DNA from: Bacillus sp. FJAT-27264
Lineage (GTDB): Bacteria > Bacillota > Bacilli > Paenibacillales > Paenibacillaceae
Direction of reading: 5' to 3'
Assembly: GCF_001682855.1 (NCBI RefSeq)
Contig: NZ_MAQW01000012.1
Location: 62,001-126,000 of the forward strand
Length of the DNA: 64,000 bases
A model generated the notes under the pieces. That model made no database searches, was not told the origin of the DNA, and saw only the letters and a list, made by a program, of their open reading frames with translations. Made by a program: the position numbers and the translations under genes. Positions 41,559 to 50,432 of this stretch are shown here, piece after piece (the stretch's first letter is position 1; every line of letters begins with the position of its first letter).

Positions 41559-42236
41559 TTGGAAAAAAACAGTCTTGCCTTCACACAGAACCGTAGCGCA
41601 GCGCCCGGCGACATCATAACTTTTGGCACTTACCCGCAAATGCTCCATGGCACGGACAGAACGCCGATAAAGTGGCGGGTGCTGCAAAATTCAGGTGGAG
41701 AGCTATTCGTTTTGAGCCAGTACATTTTGGACTGCAAACGATATCATCATGAAAATGTCGATATTACTTGGCGTGACTCTGATCTGCGAAGGTGGCTGAA
41801 CGAAGAGTTTTATCATGCCGCGTTCAATGATGCTGAGATGAAGTTCATCAAGCCAACACTTTGCGCTGACAACGGGGACGGAAGTTCAGATACGGAGGAC
41901 AAGGTATTTCTGCTCAGCGTTGCAGAAGTGAAAGAGCTGACCTATAAACTTGACGAAGATTCTTTAGGTGTCAGACGTCGTGCAGTAGGAACGGAATTGT
42001 CCAGAATACAAAAGAACGATGGATGCCGCTTGTATGTGTATGATAAAACAGTCAGAGCTGACTATATCCTCGAGAATGATGAAGCGCTTGGCTGCTCATG
42101 GTGGTGGCTGAGAACTCAACTTGGTATTTCTTCCCGCGCGTATTTTGTTGGTCCTCGAAGCAGTATCCGCAGTTATGGTCTTGTCAACTTAGCTTGTTAC
42201 GGCGTGCGCCCCGCTATTAAGATTAATCTTCAATGA
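41559..42236 (+). CDS. DUF6273 domain protein
   Basis: 225 residues matching the DUF6273 pattern: ITFGTYPQMLHG, PIKWRVLQNSGGELFVLSQYILDCKRYH, TWRDSDLRRWLNEEFYHAAF, WWWLRTQLGISSRAYFVG and a terminal GVRPAIKI. Such domains are beta-rich, resemble the carbohydrate- or protein-binding fold near formylglycine-generating enzymes, and are usually in surface proteins. Here there is no signal peptide. No function is established. TTG 41559 is the start with AAGGAG 9 bases upstream. Monocistronic. Confidence 0.8.
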   Translation: MEKNSLAFTQNRSAAPGDIITFGTYPQMLHGTDRTPIKWRVLQNSGGELFVLSQYILDCKRYHHENVDITWRDSDLRRWLNEEFYHAAFNDAEMKFIKPTLCADNGDGSSDTEDKVFLLSVAEVKELTYKLDEDSLGVRRRAVGTELSRIQKNDGCRLYVYDKTVRADYILENDEALGCSWWWLRTQLGISSRAYFVGPRSSIRSYGLVNLACYGVRPAIKINLQ

Positions 42237-42266
42237 TAAAAAGCGGGGCCATCCCGGCCGGCATTG

Positions 42267-43019
42267 TTATTCATTCTCCAGCAGTTTCGATATCTGCATG
42301 CTGCATTCCAGCAATTGTCTGCTCAGCGCCCGGTCTTTCTTTTTGGTCATCCGCGCAGAAGGACCTGAGATGGCAACAGCAGCTATAGCAGTCTCTTTAT
42401 AAAAAACAGGAGCCGCAATACAGCGGAGGCCGATTTCCGTCTCTTCATCATCAATGGCATACCCTTGCTGGCGAATCACTTTAAGATGCTCTCTCAGCAA
42501 GTGGAAATCGTCAAAGGTATTTGGGGTATTTTTGTGCTGGATAACGTTCTTCAGTATAGCTTCCAGCTTGCGTTCATCCAGATGAGCAAGAATGGCTTTG
42601 CCGAAGGCGCTCAGATGTGCGTAAGCCTGGTCGCCCACCTTGGAATGAATCCGCATCGTATGTGTTCCTTCTATCACTTGGGTTGTCACGACATGGATAC
42701 CGTTAAGAATCCCAATGTACAGGGTCTCACCGACCACACGGCTCAAATGATACAACGGTGGGACAGCCACCCACTCCAGTCTAGGGGAAGGGTGACTCAC
42801 GGCTCCGCCTATTTTCTCCGTCACACTATAAGCAAAATCTGTCTTTTTCACATAGCCTGCAAGCTCCAGGGTATACAGCAAGCGATATACGGTAGATTTA
42901 TTCAGATTAACGATCTGGATGATCTCGCTTAGTTTCATAGACTCTGTCTGCTGCAGCGTATCCAGGATCAGAAGCCCTTTTTTTAAAGTGGCCGATTCAT
43001 ATTGCTTCAAGTTACTCAC
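42267..43019 (-). CDS. IclR-family transcriptional regulator
   Basis: 250 residues. N-terminal winged helix (ESATLKKGLLILDTLQQTESMKLSEIIQIVNLNKSTVYRLLYTLELAGYV) and the IclR effector domain ending in AIAAVAISGPSARM. GTG 43019 overlaps its own SD; TTG 43010 with AGAGGTGA 5 bases upstream is an alternative start. Ligand and target are unknown and no catabolic operon is adjacent. Confidence 0.9.
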   Translation of the reverse strand: MSNLKQYESATLKKGLLILDTLQQTESMKLSEIIQIVNLNKSTVYRLLYTLELAGYVKKTDFAYSVTEKIGGAVSHPSPRLEWVAVPPLYHLSRVVGETLYIGILNGIHVVTTQVIEGTHTMRIHSKVGDQAYAHLSAFGKAILAHLDERKLEAILKNVIQHKNTPNTFDDFHLLREHLKVIRQQGYAIDDEETEIGLRCIAAPVFYKETAIAAVAISGPSARMTKKKDRALSRQLLECSMQISKLLENE

Positions 43020-43114
43020 CTCTTGTCTGTGGTGTAGCCATAATAAATCAAAGGCAGCAGTAGATCAAATATTGATCCATTCATATCAACTATTGAAATA
43101 TAATTTCTGTATGC

Positions 43115-43154
43115 AAAAAGCCAGCAAACTCCGGCTAGGAAGCTTGCTGGCTTT
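43115..43154 (-). terminator. Terminator of the bacteriohemerythrin gene
   Basis: AAAGCCAGCAA (43117-43127) pairs with TTGCTGGCTTT (43144-43154); U-rich TTTTTGC follows on the minus strand. Confidence 0.85.
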
Positions 43155-43162
43155 AAGTCATG

Positions 43163-43573
43163 TTATACAGCCTTACCGCGGCTAGCCATGTATTCACCAA
43201 TGAGCTTGTCACATTTGTTAATGTGATTAACAAGCCAATCCGTCAAAGTGCGGTTCAATTTGATCGTAGAGAGAACGGATACGCCCTTGGCATTGATCAT
43301 TTCTTCAAGCTCAAGCACTGTTTTCACAAAATCCGCATGGGTCTTGCGGTGCTCCGTCAGCTCCGGAAAATCAATCTCTCCCATCAGCTCTTCTTCGTCG
43401 CCGAAATGCTCGAGTGTGTACTCTTTCAGGAATTTCAGTGTTTCCATAATCTTATCCCGGCCCTGCTGATTCGAGCAAGCTTCGAAAAACTCATTGAGCT
43501 TCGCCAGCAGCTGTCGGTGCTGACAGTCAATCTTTTCTACCCCAATATCGTAAGAATCTTTCCAGGCAATCAT
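43163..43573 (-). CDS. Bacteriohemerythrin
   Basis: 136 residues, a four-helix bundle with a di-iron O2 site. Ligand motifs are intact: KIDCQHRQLLAKLN (His19), EHFGDEEELM (His and Glu), EHRKTHADF (two His) and NHINKCDK. It binds O2 reversibly for storage, delivery or sensing, and is cytoplasmic. Single gene with its own terminator. Ends with a short tail SRGKAV. Confidence 0.94.
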   Translation of the reverse strand: MIAWKDSYDIGVEKIDCQHRQLLAKLNEFFEACSNQQGRDKIMETLKFLKEYTLEHFGDEEELMGEIDFPELTEHRKTHADFVKTVLELEEMINAKGVSVLSTIKLNRTLTDWLVNHINKCDKLIGEYMASRGKAV

Positions 43574-43700
43574 GGCCTCATCCCTTCGTTATCCCAAACC
43601 ATTCGAATGGGAAATAAGGTATATTCTGCACCATTTTGCATGAAAGTTCAGTTAACAACATCACACGACAATTTTCTACATAAAATAATATCAATAGGAA

Positions 43701-44606
43701 CTATCTACGGCTCCACTCAGGATTATACCGGTACAGCTTCGATGGACGATGTCCAGCGTCTTTGGTGTACTCTTCGGTTTCGGTAACGGCATCGGCCATT
43801 TTCCGGCGGAAAGCCGCGGCCAGCAGCTCTTTTCCGAGAATAATCTCATACACCCGCTGTAATTCAGACAATGTGAACAATGGTGGCATCAGGTTGAAAA
43901 CAATATCGGTATATTCAGCCTTGCCTCTCAGACGCTCGATCGCATACTCAATCATGATGGAATGGTCAAACGCTATTCCCTCGCTCTCTACAATCTCACG
44001 TGACAGCTTTTTGACACGTCCCTGTACGGACTCCACAATCCGCACAACAGCTGATAGGGCCTCGTGCTCACTCTGAAGCTTGATGCGAACCCGCTTCTCT
44101 GTCTCCGTCCCCTGTTCGGTGGTTATTGTGTGTTCATCCTCTAACGCATAAGACACATCGAACCAGGCCGCCTCCACCGCATCGTCCCCGGCCTGCACAT
44201 CCAGCGTAGTCCGGTCAACGAGCGCCATGTACGAACAGCTAATAACCCGTGTACGCGGGTCACGGTGCACAGCTCCCCATGTAAACAGCTGCTCCATGTA
44301 CAAATCCTCTATATTCGTTTCGCTGTATAGCTCTCGTCGTGCCGCATCCTCAATGCTTTCATCTACAGCTACGAAACCGCCTGGCAGCGCCCACTGGCCC
44401 AGGTACGGATGCTCGCCCCGTTTGATCAACAGTAGCTGCAGAGATTTCTGGGGAAGCTTGCGGTAATTGTTTTGTTCCAGGTCCATCACGGTAAAAATCA
44501 GCATATCCACTGTCAGCGAAGGATGTTCATACGCATCAGCATTATAAGTCGTCAGAAATTGTGCTTCAGTTAAACCACTTGCATCTGTAAGAGGGTGATC
44601 AGACAT
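43701..44606 (-). CDS. NrtR-like Nudix domain and winged-helix regulator
   Basis: 301 residues. An N-terminal Nudix domain (about 35-165) with GGFVAVDESIEDAARREL and then YSETN; the first of the two usual Glu residues after REL-x is Ser (REUxEE reads RELYSE), and the Gly is Asn, so the catalytic metal site is weakened. The C-terminal 100 residues (LSELQRVYEIILGKELLAAAFRRKM) form the winged helix of NrtR proteins, which bind ADP-ribose and regulate NAD biosynthesis. It may be a pure sensor. AAGGAG lies 11 bases before the ATG. Target genes are not adjacent. Confidence 0.85.
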   Translation of the reverse strand: MSDHPLTDASGLTEAQFLTTYNADAYEHPSLTVDMLIFTVMDLEQNNYRKLPQKSLQLLLIKRGEHPYLGQWALPGGFVAVDESIEDAARRELYSETNIEDLYMEQLFTWGAVHRDPRTRVISCSYMALVDRTTLDVQAGDDAVEAAWFDVSYALEDEHTITTEQGTETEKRVRIKLQSEHEALSAVVRIVESVQGRVKKLSREIVESEGIAFDHSIMIEYAIERLRGKAEYTDIVFNLMPPLFTLSELQRVYEIILGKELLAAAFRRKMADAVTETEEYTKDAGHRPSKLYRYNPEWSRR

Positions 44607-44707
44607 AGGTTACAATACTCCTTTTCTATAAAAACATTAATATTATCCAGTTGTTAGTATCACATTGTAATTATACACACATCTCCCTGGGCCCAGTCAA
44701 CAACACA

Positions 44708-44748
44708 GAAAAACCGGGAACATCCTCATAAGAGGACAATCCCCGGTT
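44708..44748 (-). terminator. Terminator of the CDF transporter gene
   Basis: AACCGGG (44712-44718) with CCCCGGTT (44741-44748), plus an inner TCCTC/GAGGA stem; TTTTCTG follows on the minus strand. Confidence 0.7.
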
Positions 44749-44751
44749 CCA

Positions 44752-45615
44752 TTAAACAGGTTCAATATGGACAAGCACGTAAGAAACCTGGTGGAGGTCC
44801 TTCAATTGGTCTTCAATTTCTTCGGTAATGTCGTGACTCTGAACCACATTCAGCTTGGCATCCACCAGCACGGTTGTATCCACCAGGACGTTATTGCCGT
44901 GCACACGAGCCTTAATATCCTTGATCGATTGCACACCGTCAATTTCGGCCACCGTATTCTTCATCCGTTCAAGTTCTGCCGCGTCAAACCCGTCTGTAAG
45001 GTCATGAGTGGCCTTGCGGAAAATATCGAAGGCCGTCTTGCAGATCATCAGGCCGACGATGGTCGCTGTAAGCGGGTCCAGCCAGGGAATCCCGAATTGG
45101 GAGCCGATGATCCCGATAAAAGCGCCTATGCTGACTAGCGCATCTGAGCGGTTGTCCTGCGCCACAGCTTCGATGGCATTACTGTTGATGCGCCGCGCCA
45201 GCTTTATGTTGTACATGTAGACTGCCATCATGATGACTGCACTTCCCGCCGCTGTCCAGGCAGCGATCAGATCCGGTGTCGCAAGTGACGGCTCCATAAA
45301 TTTGTTCACACCCTGGTACAAGACCTGAAGTCCGACCGCAATCATAATAAAAGAGGCTATCATTGCTGCAATCGTCTCTGCACGGAAATGTCCGTACCGG
45401 TGATTGGAATCCGGAGGTCTGCGTGATATTTTCAACCCCGTCAGGACAGCTATAGACGCTATAATATCCGTAGTATTGTTCAATCCGTCGGCAAGCAGCG
45501 CCTGGGAACCCGAGATGGTTCCTATGAACAGCTTGACGGCGGATAACAAAATATACGTTGCTATGCTTAGCCAGGCACCTCTTTCACCCTGTTTGATGTC
45601 TTTGTAATTATCCAA
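44752..45615 (-). CDS. Cation diffusion facilitator transporter
   Basis: 287 residues with six membrane helices (from about 15 to 200) and a C-terminal cytoplasmic domain (about 210-287). Metal-site motifs: LLADGLNNTTD in helix 2 and DNRSDALVS in helix 5; the Asn in the first of these is typical of manganese-type CDFs (MneP group). It exports Mn, Zn or Co with proton antiport. Start is probably TTG 45615 with GGGGG about 9 bases upstream. No metal riboswitch is visible. Confidence 0.9.
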   Translation of the reverse strand: MDNYKDIKQGERGAWLSIATYILLSAVKLFIGTISGSQALLADGLNNTTDIIASIAVLTGLKISRRPPDSNHRYGHFRAETIAAMIASFIMIAVGLQVLYQGVNKFMEPSLATPDLIAAWTAAGSAVIMMAVYMYNIKLARRINSNAIEAVAQDNRSDALVSIGAFIGIIGSQFGIPWLDPLTATIVGLMICKTAFDIFRKATHDLTDGFDAAELERMKNTVAEIDGVQSIKDIKARVHGNNVLVDTTVLVDAKLNVVQSHDITEEIEDQLKDLHQVSYVLVHIEPV

Positions 45616-45807
45616 AACCAGTAACCCCCAAGCAATAGTATTGTTCTATATTACACGCAGCTAATCGGGTGGGTCTAGAGAAACAGTGTTGCCGAATGGC
45701 GCAAGAGTTACCCCTGCCAAATAGAGTTGGGACACATGAATTTTGTTGTCGTATGCAACATTATTTGACTCTGTTCAACTTTTTGCCTGGGCGGGCGCTA
45801 ACTAGCA

Positions 45808-45842
45808 CAAAAAATCCCCGCAGCCAAAGGGCTGCAGGGATT
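45808..45842 (-). terminator. Terminator of the ferritin gene
   Basis: AATCCCCGCAGCC (45813-45825) pairs with GGCTGCAGGGATT (45830-45842) with one mismatch; TTTTTTGTGC follows on the minus strand. 45616-45807 has no gene; it holds a short TGTTG/CAACA hairpin near 45740. Confidence 0.75.
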
Positions 45843-45860
45843 AGGATGTGCTATCTGATG

Positions 45861-46364
45861 TTACTCTGCTGGAGCAGTAAAGCTACGAGTAGCAAACTCT
45901 GCATCTAGCATATAGAAAGCATTGCTGTCTTTTTCGATGCGTTTCAGCTTGGCGATAATGTTGCTGAACAATGCTTCTTCTTCTACTTGCTCGTCAATGA
46001 ACCATTTCAGGAAGTAGATGGTCGCATGCTCGCGCTCGTCCAAAGCAATGTCAGCAAGATGGTAGAACTTCTTGGTGTTTTGTTGCTCATGAGCATACGC
46101 ATGTTCAAACGCATCCAGCATCGAACTGTATTCATTTTTCGGCTCTTTGAGCGCAGCCAGTGTTGCCCGTTTGTCACGGTCATTGAGGAATCTGTATATT
46201 TTCATTGCATGAAATCTTTCCTCTTCGGCCTGAACCAAGAAGAAATTAGCAAATCCGTCAAGACTCTCACCGGAACAGTATGCTGCCATAGCAAGGTAAA
46301 CGTGAGCGGAATAGAACTCAAAGTTCATCTGTTCATTAAGTGCATTAAATAATTCGTCTTTCAT
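45861..46364 (-). CDS. Ferritin
   Basis: 167 residues, classical non-heme ferritin length. Ferroxidase ligands are seen: Glu of NEQMNFEFYSAHVY near 17, EEERFH (Glu and His near 48-53), Glu of AYAHEQQN near 93, and IDEQVEEE near 125. Stores iron as a 24-mer shell. ATG 46364 has GAGGTGA 7 bases upstream; a GTG lies 6 bases before it. An inverted repeat in its promoter suggests metal or redox control. Confidence 0.92.
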   Translation of the reverse strand: MKDELFNALNEQMNFEFYSAHVYLAMAAYCSGESLDGFANFFLVQAEEERFHAMKIYRFLNDRDKRATLAALKEPKNEYSSMLDAFEHAYAHEQQNTKKFYHLADIALDEREHATIYFLKWFIDEQVEEEALFSNIIAKLKRIEKDSNAFYMLDAEFATRSFTAPAE

Positions 46365-46417
46365 GGACACGTCACCTCAATTTTTAATTTACAAATATGT
46401 ATTGATTCCTGTATATC

Positions 46418-46436
46418 TTATCACTCAGACTGATAA
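46418..46436 (-). promoter_or_regulatory. Inverted repeat in the ferritin promoter
   Basis: TTATCA (46418-46423), 7 bases, TGATAA (46431-46436). On the minus strand it covers the likely -35 region of a promoter with TATACA as -10. The half sites are reversed relative to the common Fur box, so the regulator is uncertain. Confidence 0.45.
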
Positions 46437-46621
46437 TGGGGCAAGTCCGCCTCACGGCTACTGCTCAATATCACTTCTCAAAGCTACTCCCCGCAATCGC
46501 TTCTCCTTGGGAGAGATAGACGGATAATGGTATTATGGAATTTAAAGGTGGATACACTAAAGCGGGTCTGAATGATACCACCCGACATTACTTTGCATAG
46601 AGGAAAGGAAGATTCTAATTG

Positions 46622-47926
46622 ATGAAAGTAGTAGATCGCCTGACGATATATAAAAAACGCTTTGCTCCCATTGCCTCTATTCTGCTCCTGATTCCGCTTC
46701 TCAGCGGCTGTGGCAGCGGCACGTCCTCATCCACAGCATCCACACGGGCGCCTGCCGCAGCACCCACCGTGTCAGCATCAGGGCCGTCCACAACAGAAGC
46801 TAACCTCTCAACGCCTACGGCAGAGCCTGATCCTTTAGTCCTTCAGCTTCAGTCCCTGACCCTGGAGGAGAAGATCGGACAAATGCTGCTGGTCGGTATT
46901 AACGGTACAACCCTGGATTCAGGGGCCAAACGGATGATCACAGAGGATAAAGTAGGCGGTATTATCCTCTATGGCAACAACATCGATAATTTGCAAGCGA
47001 TGGTCAAATTGGTTAATGCCATGAAGAAAAGCAATGCAGCCAATGCTGCTCCCCTGTTCATGAGTGTCGATCAGGAAGGCGGCAAAGTCAGCCGTATGCC
47101 TGCGGAGTACGCCACAATCCCGTCTAACGCGAAGGTGGGTATCCGCAATGACGTGAATGCTGCACGAACCATGGGCACGTTGCTGGCTCGGGAGGTGCGC
47201 TCCGCAGGGTTCAATATGAACTTCGCTCCGGTACTGGACATTAACAGCAATCCCAAGAACCCTGTCATCGGCGACCGTTCTTTCGGCAATTCGGCGGACA
47301 CCGTTGTGAAACTAGGCATTGCTGAGATGAAAGGCATCGAGAGTGAAAGCGTTATTCCGGTAGTGAAGCATTTCCCCGGGCATGGGGATACCTCCGTAGA
47401 CTCTCATCTGGAGCTGCCTGTTGTGAATAAAACAAGGGATCAGCTGGCCGGGCTAGAATGGCTCCCCTTCCAGGCTGCCATTAAGGAGAATGCTGATGCG
47501 GTCATGGTAGCCCACATTCTGTTTCCCAAGCTAGACCCCGACAAACCCGCTTCCTTATCGCGCACGATCATCGGCGACTTGCTTCGGGAAGAGATGGGAT
47601 ACAAGGGTGTCGTTATTACCGATGACCTGACCATGGGAGCGATTATGAAGCATTTCGATCTGGGCCAAGCCGCGCTTGACAGTGTCAATGCCGGCAGCGA
47701 TATTCTGCTGGTCGCCCATGAATATGAGAATGAGAAACGTGTCCGCGAGGCGATTCTGCAGAACGTAAAGAACGGTAAGCTCAAGGAATCGCGGATTGAC
47801 GAGAGTGTCTACCGTATTTTAGCGTTGAAGCATAAATACGGCCTGACTGACAACTCTGTCCCCGTTCCTGATCTTACCGCCCTCAATAAAGATATTAAAG
47901 CCTGGCGCTCAACAATTGCTAAGTAA
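46622..47926 (+). CDS. Lipoprotein glycoside hydrolase family 3 (beta-N-acetylglucosaminidase-like)
   Basis: 434 residues. Signal peptide with lipobox LLSGC, a Ser/Thr/Ala-rich linker to about residue 65, then a NagZ-type catalytic barrel: SVDQEGGKVSRMP, KHFPGHGDTSVDSHLELP (the Asp-His dyad of the NagZ group) and GVVITDDLTMGAI with the Asp nucleophile. It removes N-acetylglucosamine from muropeptides in wall recycling. ATG 46622 is preferred over TTG 46619. Ends 8 bp from the convergent HlyD gene with no terminator between. Confidence 0.92.
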   Translation: MKVVDRLTIYKKRFAPIASILLLIPLLSGCGSGTSSSTASTRAPAAAPTVSASGPSTTEANLSTPTAEPDPLVLQLQSLTLEEKIGQMLLVGINGTTLDSGAKRMITEDKVGGIILYGNNIDNLQAMVKLVNAMKKSNAANAAPLFMSVDQEGGKVSRMPAEYATIPSNAKVGIRNDVNAARTMGTLLAREVRSAGFNMNFAPVLDINSNPKNPVIGDRSFGNSADTVVKLGIAEMKGIESESVIPVVKHFPGHGDTSVDSHLELPVVNKTRDQLAGLEWLPFQAAIKENADAVMVAHILFPKLDPDKPASLSRTIIGDLLREEMGYKGVVITDDLTMGAIMKHFDLGQAALDSVNAGSDILLVAHEYENEKRVREAILQNVKNGKLKESRIDESVYRILALKHKYGLTDNSVPVPDLTALNKDIKAWRSTIAK

Positions 47927-47934
47927 CTGTGTTG

Positions 47935-49023
47935 CTACTGGAGAACAACCGTATCACCGGGCTTAAGTCCGGTCAGGATCTCTGTCTTGTCGGTTGTCTC
48001 CAGTCCAATCTTGATATCTCTCCGCTCAACCTCACCATTGCCCTTGTCGAGATTGACATAAGCAGCATCGCCATCATGGATTACAGCCATGCTGGAGACT
48101 ACAGTTGCTTTTTCTTTTCGGATAGCTTCAATCTCGCCATTTAGACTCAGACCGCCGATGAGATGCTCATTGGCATCAAGCTTAATAATGACTTCAAATT
48201 GCGGCACTTGACTGGTGTTATTAGTCTGTCCTGAGGTGGTAGTGGCAAACTTGGCCACCTTGGTCACTTCACCAGACAACTTCTCTTCTTTGAGTGCAGT
48301 CATTTTCACGTCTACCTTCATACCGGTTTTAATCCGGAACACATCCTGCTCTCCCACCAGTGCGACAAATTCAACCTTGCTAAGATCGACAATCTTGCCG
48401 ATGTACTGGTTGTCAGACACCGTCTGTGGACGTTCGCTGGTGCTGTCGAAGAGGAAAATCCCACTTGCCGGAGCACGGTAAATCGCTGTATTCAGCCTTT
48501 CCTTCTTGCTGGCAAGCTCCCGGGCCTGAATCTCCGAAGTCACCTCGTTCAGCTCATCGCCGATCCGCTTAGTTTCCTGGGAAGCCAGTACCTTCAATCG
48601 ATCTGCTTCGGTTGCACCCAGCGCGGCACTCTCCTCGTCCTGTTGGCTCACGAAAGCATTCAACTCCGCTTCCAGCTTGCCTTTACGGATAGTCGCTTCC
48701 TGTGTCGCAATATCGTTCTTCAGCGTCTCCTGATCCAGAGTATACAGGATATCACCTTTCTTAACCTGTCCGCCATTCTCCACTTTCCATGCAGTCACTT
48801 TAGAAGCAAAAGGCGCATAGACGAGAGTTTCATGTTCATACTGAGATTTCCCTTTAACCTGAATCGTCTTGTTAATCGTCTCCTGGGTGACCGGGAAGGT
48901 GATACTTTGCACAGGCTCCTCCATCGGCGGTGCTTCCTGCGGCTTGAACATTTTGTCATAAGCGAAATAACCGGCTACGGCTACAATCGCTAGGATGATG
49001 ACCCACTTTATAATCCTTTTCAT
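47935..49023 (-). CDS. HlyD/MacA-type membrane fusion protein
   Basis: 362 residues. One N-terminal anchor (about 5-22), a lipoyl-like half (SQYEHETLVYAPFASKVTAWKVENGGQVKKGDILYTLD), an extended coiled coil (about 100-185) and a beta-barrel part (VEFVALVGEQDVFRIKTGMKVDVKM). In Gram-positives such proteins join FtsX permeases, as YknX does. Last gene of a four-gene operon. Confidence 0.9.
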   Translation of the reverse strand: MKRIIKWVIILAIVAVAGYFAYDKMFKPQEAPPMEEPVQSITFPVTQETINKTIQVKGKSQYEHETLVYAPFASKVTAWKVENGGQVKKGDILYTLDQETLKNDIATQEATIRKGKLEAELNAFVSQQDEESAALGATEADRLKVLASQETKRIGDELNEVTSEIQARELASKKERLNTAIYRAPASGIFLFDSTSERPQTVSDNQYIGKIVDLSKVEFVALVGEQDVFRIKTGMKVDVKMTALKEEKLSGEVTKVAKFATTTSGQTNNTSQVPQFEVIIKLDANEHLIGGLSLNGEIEAIRKEKATVVSSMAVIHDGDAAYVNLDKGNGEVERRDIKIGLETTDKTEILTGLKPGDTVVLQ

Positions 49024-49052
49024 TCCCTCGGCTTCCTTTCTGCCACAAAATA

Positions 49053-50432
49053 CTAATCCCGTTTGATAGCCGTGAGCGCATTGGTTCTCGATGCACTGAT
49101 GGCCGGATAAATCCCTGATAAAATACCTGTCATAATGGCGAATGCGATGCCGATCGGAATCGTCATAAGCGGAATAGCGATAACAAGACCGCCCTCACTT
49201 CCACCCATACCGCCGGCCGAGCCGATTATTTTGTTCATACCAGTAACGATCAAATACGAGAATACCACGCCCAGCAGTCCGCCCAGAAAACCTAGCAATG
49301 CAGCTTCCGTAATGAACATATTGCGTATTTGCCGCATGTTGGCGCCCAGTACCTTCATGATTCCAATTTGTCGACGGCGTTGATGCGAAGACATGGTCAT
49401 GGCAACAATAATGGAGATGGAGGCAATAATCAGAATGAATATCCCGACCCCGAGTGCTACTTTTTTGATCATACTAAACTGCTCTGCAAGCATTTCCTTC
49501 TGGTACAGATTCGTGCTGGTGTTCAGGGTAAGCTTCTGAATGAGCTTCTCCAACGCTACAATGTTATCGATGCTATCAACCTTGATAATCGCGTTGTTAT
49601 AGACACCTGCTTGTCCATTGGAATCATTGTTCAGATTGAGTTCATCCCGCAGACGATCAGCCGTTTCTAGTGACACGTAGATCTTCTTGTCATACATCGC
49701 CATATTGTCATCCATGCCCTTAGGCTTGGCAAGAATCCCCATGACTCGAATAGAGGAACTTACCATGGTCTTGCCGTTGCTAAAGTCGGTTGACTGGAAC
49801 TGAATCTGCTGCTGGTATAGATCCGCTGGCAGGCGGCTAAGGTTATCGTACTGTTGCCTGAGATCATTGTTATAAGGATCATTCCCCATCGCCTCGTACA
49901 GACTTTGCCTTGTCTCATTATCAATCAGACCCAGTGTCGCCCCGTAATTCAGCACGGCCATTCCTGCTAGCTCAGAAGGTCCTCCCTGCTTGAAGGTATT
50001 ATCGTACTTTGTTAGCAGGCTAAGATTGGTACCTATGACCTGAATATCAGATATTTTATTATCAATAGTAAGCATCTGAAGCCAGCCAATTTCCTGGAAA
50101 GGGGCTGCCGCATTCACATGCTTCAGTCCAGAGATGATCTCCAGCTTCTGGCGGGTCAGCTTACCGGGATCGAGCTTCTCGTTATCCCCTTCCCCCTGGC
50201 TCCCATTCTTCCCTTGGTTGGGTACGCCACTGTTGGGGGTTACGGTGATCTCATCCATTTTGAATCGGCTGTTGATCTCTTTCTCTGTGTATGCCTGCGC
50301 CGAATCTCCGAGACTGAGTGCAACGATAATGGCAGCACATCCGATAGAAATCCCCGCCATACAAAGCCCCGTAACTACCTTACGTCGTTTGATCTGATCC
50401 CAGGCCAGACGCGAAATATCTCTAACTCTCAT
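49053..50432 (-). CDS. MacB/YknZ-type ABC permease
   Basis: 459 residues. N-terminal helix (LCMAGISIGCAAIIVALSLGDSA), a large extracellular domain (about 50-320), then three C-terminal helices (VALGVGIFILIIASISIIVAM; LLGFLGGLLGVVFSYLIV; IAFAIMTGILSGIYPAISASR). The conserved ExxxR-type region GIMKVLGANMRQIRNMF follows. It overlaps the ATPase gene by 11 bp. With the ATPase and the fusion protein it forms a MacAB-like exporter. Confidence 0.9.
   Translation of the reverse strand: MRVRDISRLAWDQIKRRKVVTGLCMAGISIGCAAIIVALSLGDSAQAYTEKEINSRFKMDEITVTPNSGVPNQGKNGSQGEGDNEKLDPGKLTRQKLEIISGLKHVNAAAPFQEIGWLQMLTIDNKISDIQVIGTNLSLLTKYDNTFKQGGPSELAGMAVLNYGATLGLIDNETRQSLYEAMGNDPYNNDLRQQYDNLSRLPADLYQQQIQFQSTDFSNGKTMVSSSIRVMGILAKPKGMDDNMAMYDKKIYVSLETADRLRDELNLNNDSNGQAGVYNNAIIKVDSIDNIVALEKLIQKLTLNTSTNLYQKEMLAEQFSMIKKVALGVGIFILIIASISIIVAMTMSSHQRRRQIGIMKVLGANMRQIRNMFITEAALLGFLGGLLGVVFSYLIVTGMNKIIGSAGGMGGSEGGLVIAIPLMTIPIGIAFAIMTGILSGIYPAISASRTNALTAIKRD

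Noticed and set aside
42237..42266. Terminator between the DUF6273 and IclR genes
   Set aside because: CGGG/CCCG with a short loop before a T-run on the minus strand is too weak to call with confidence.
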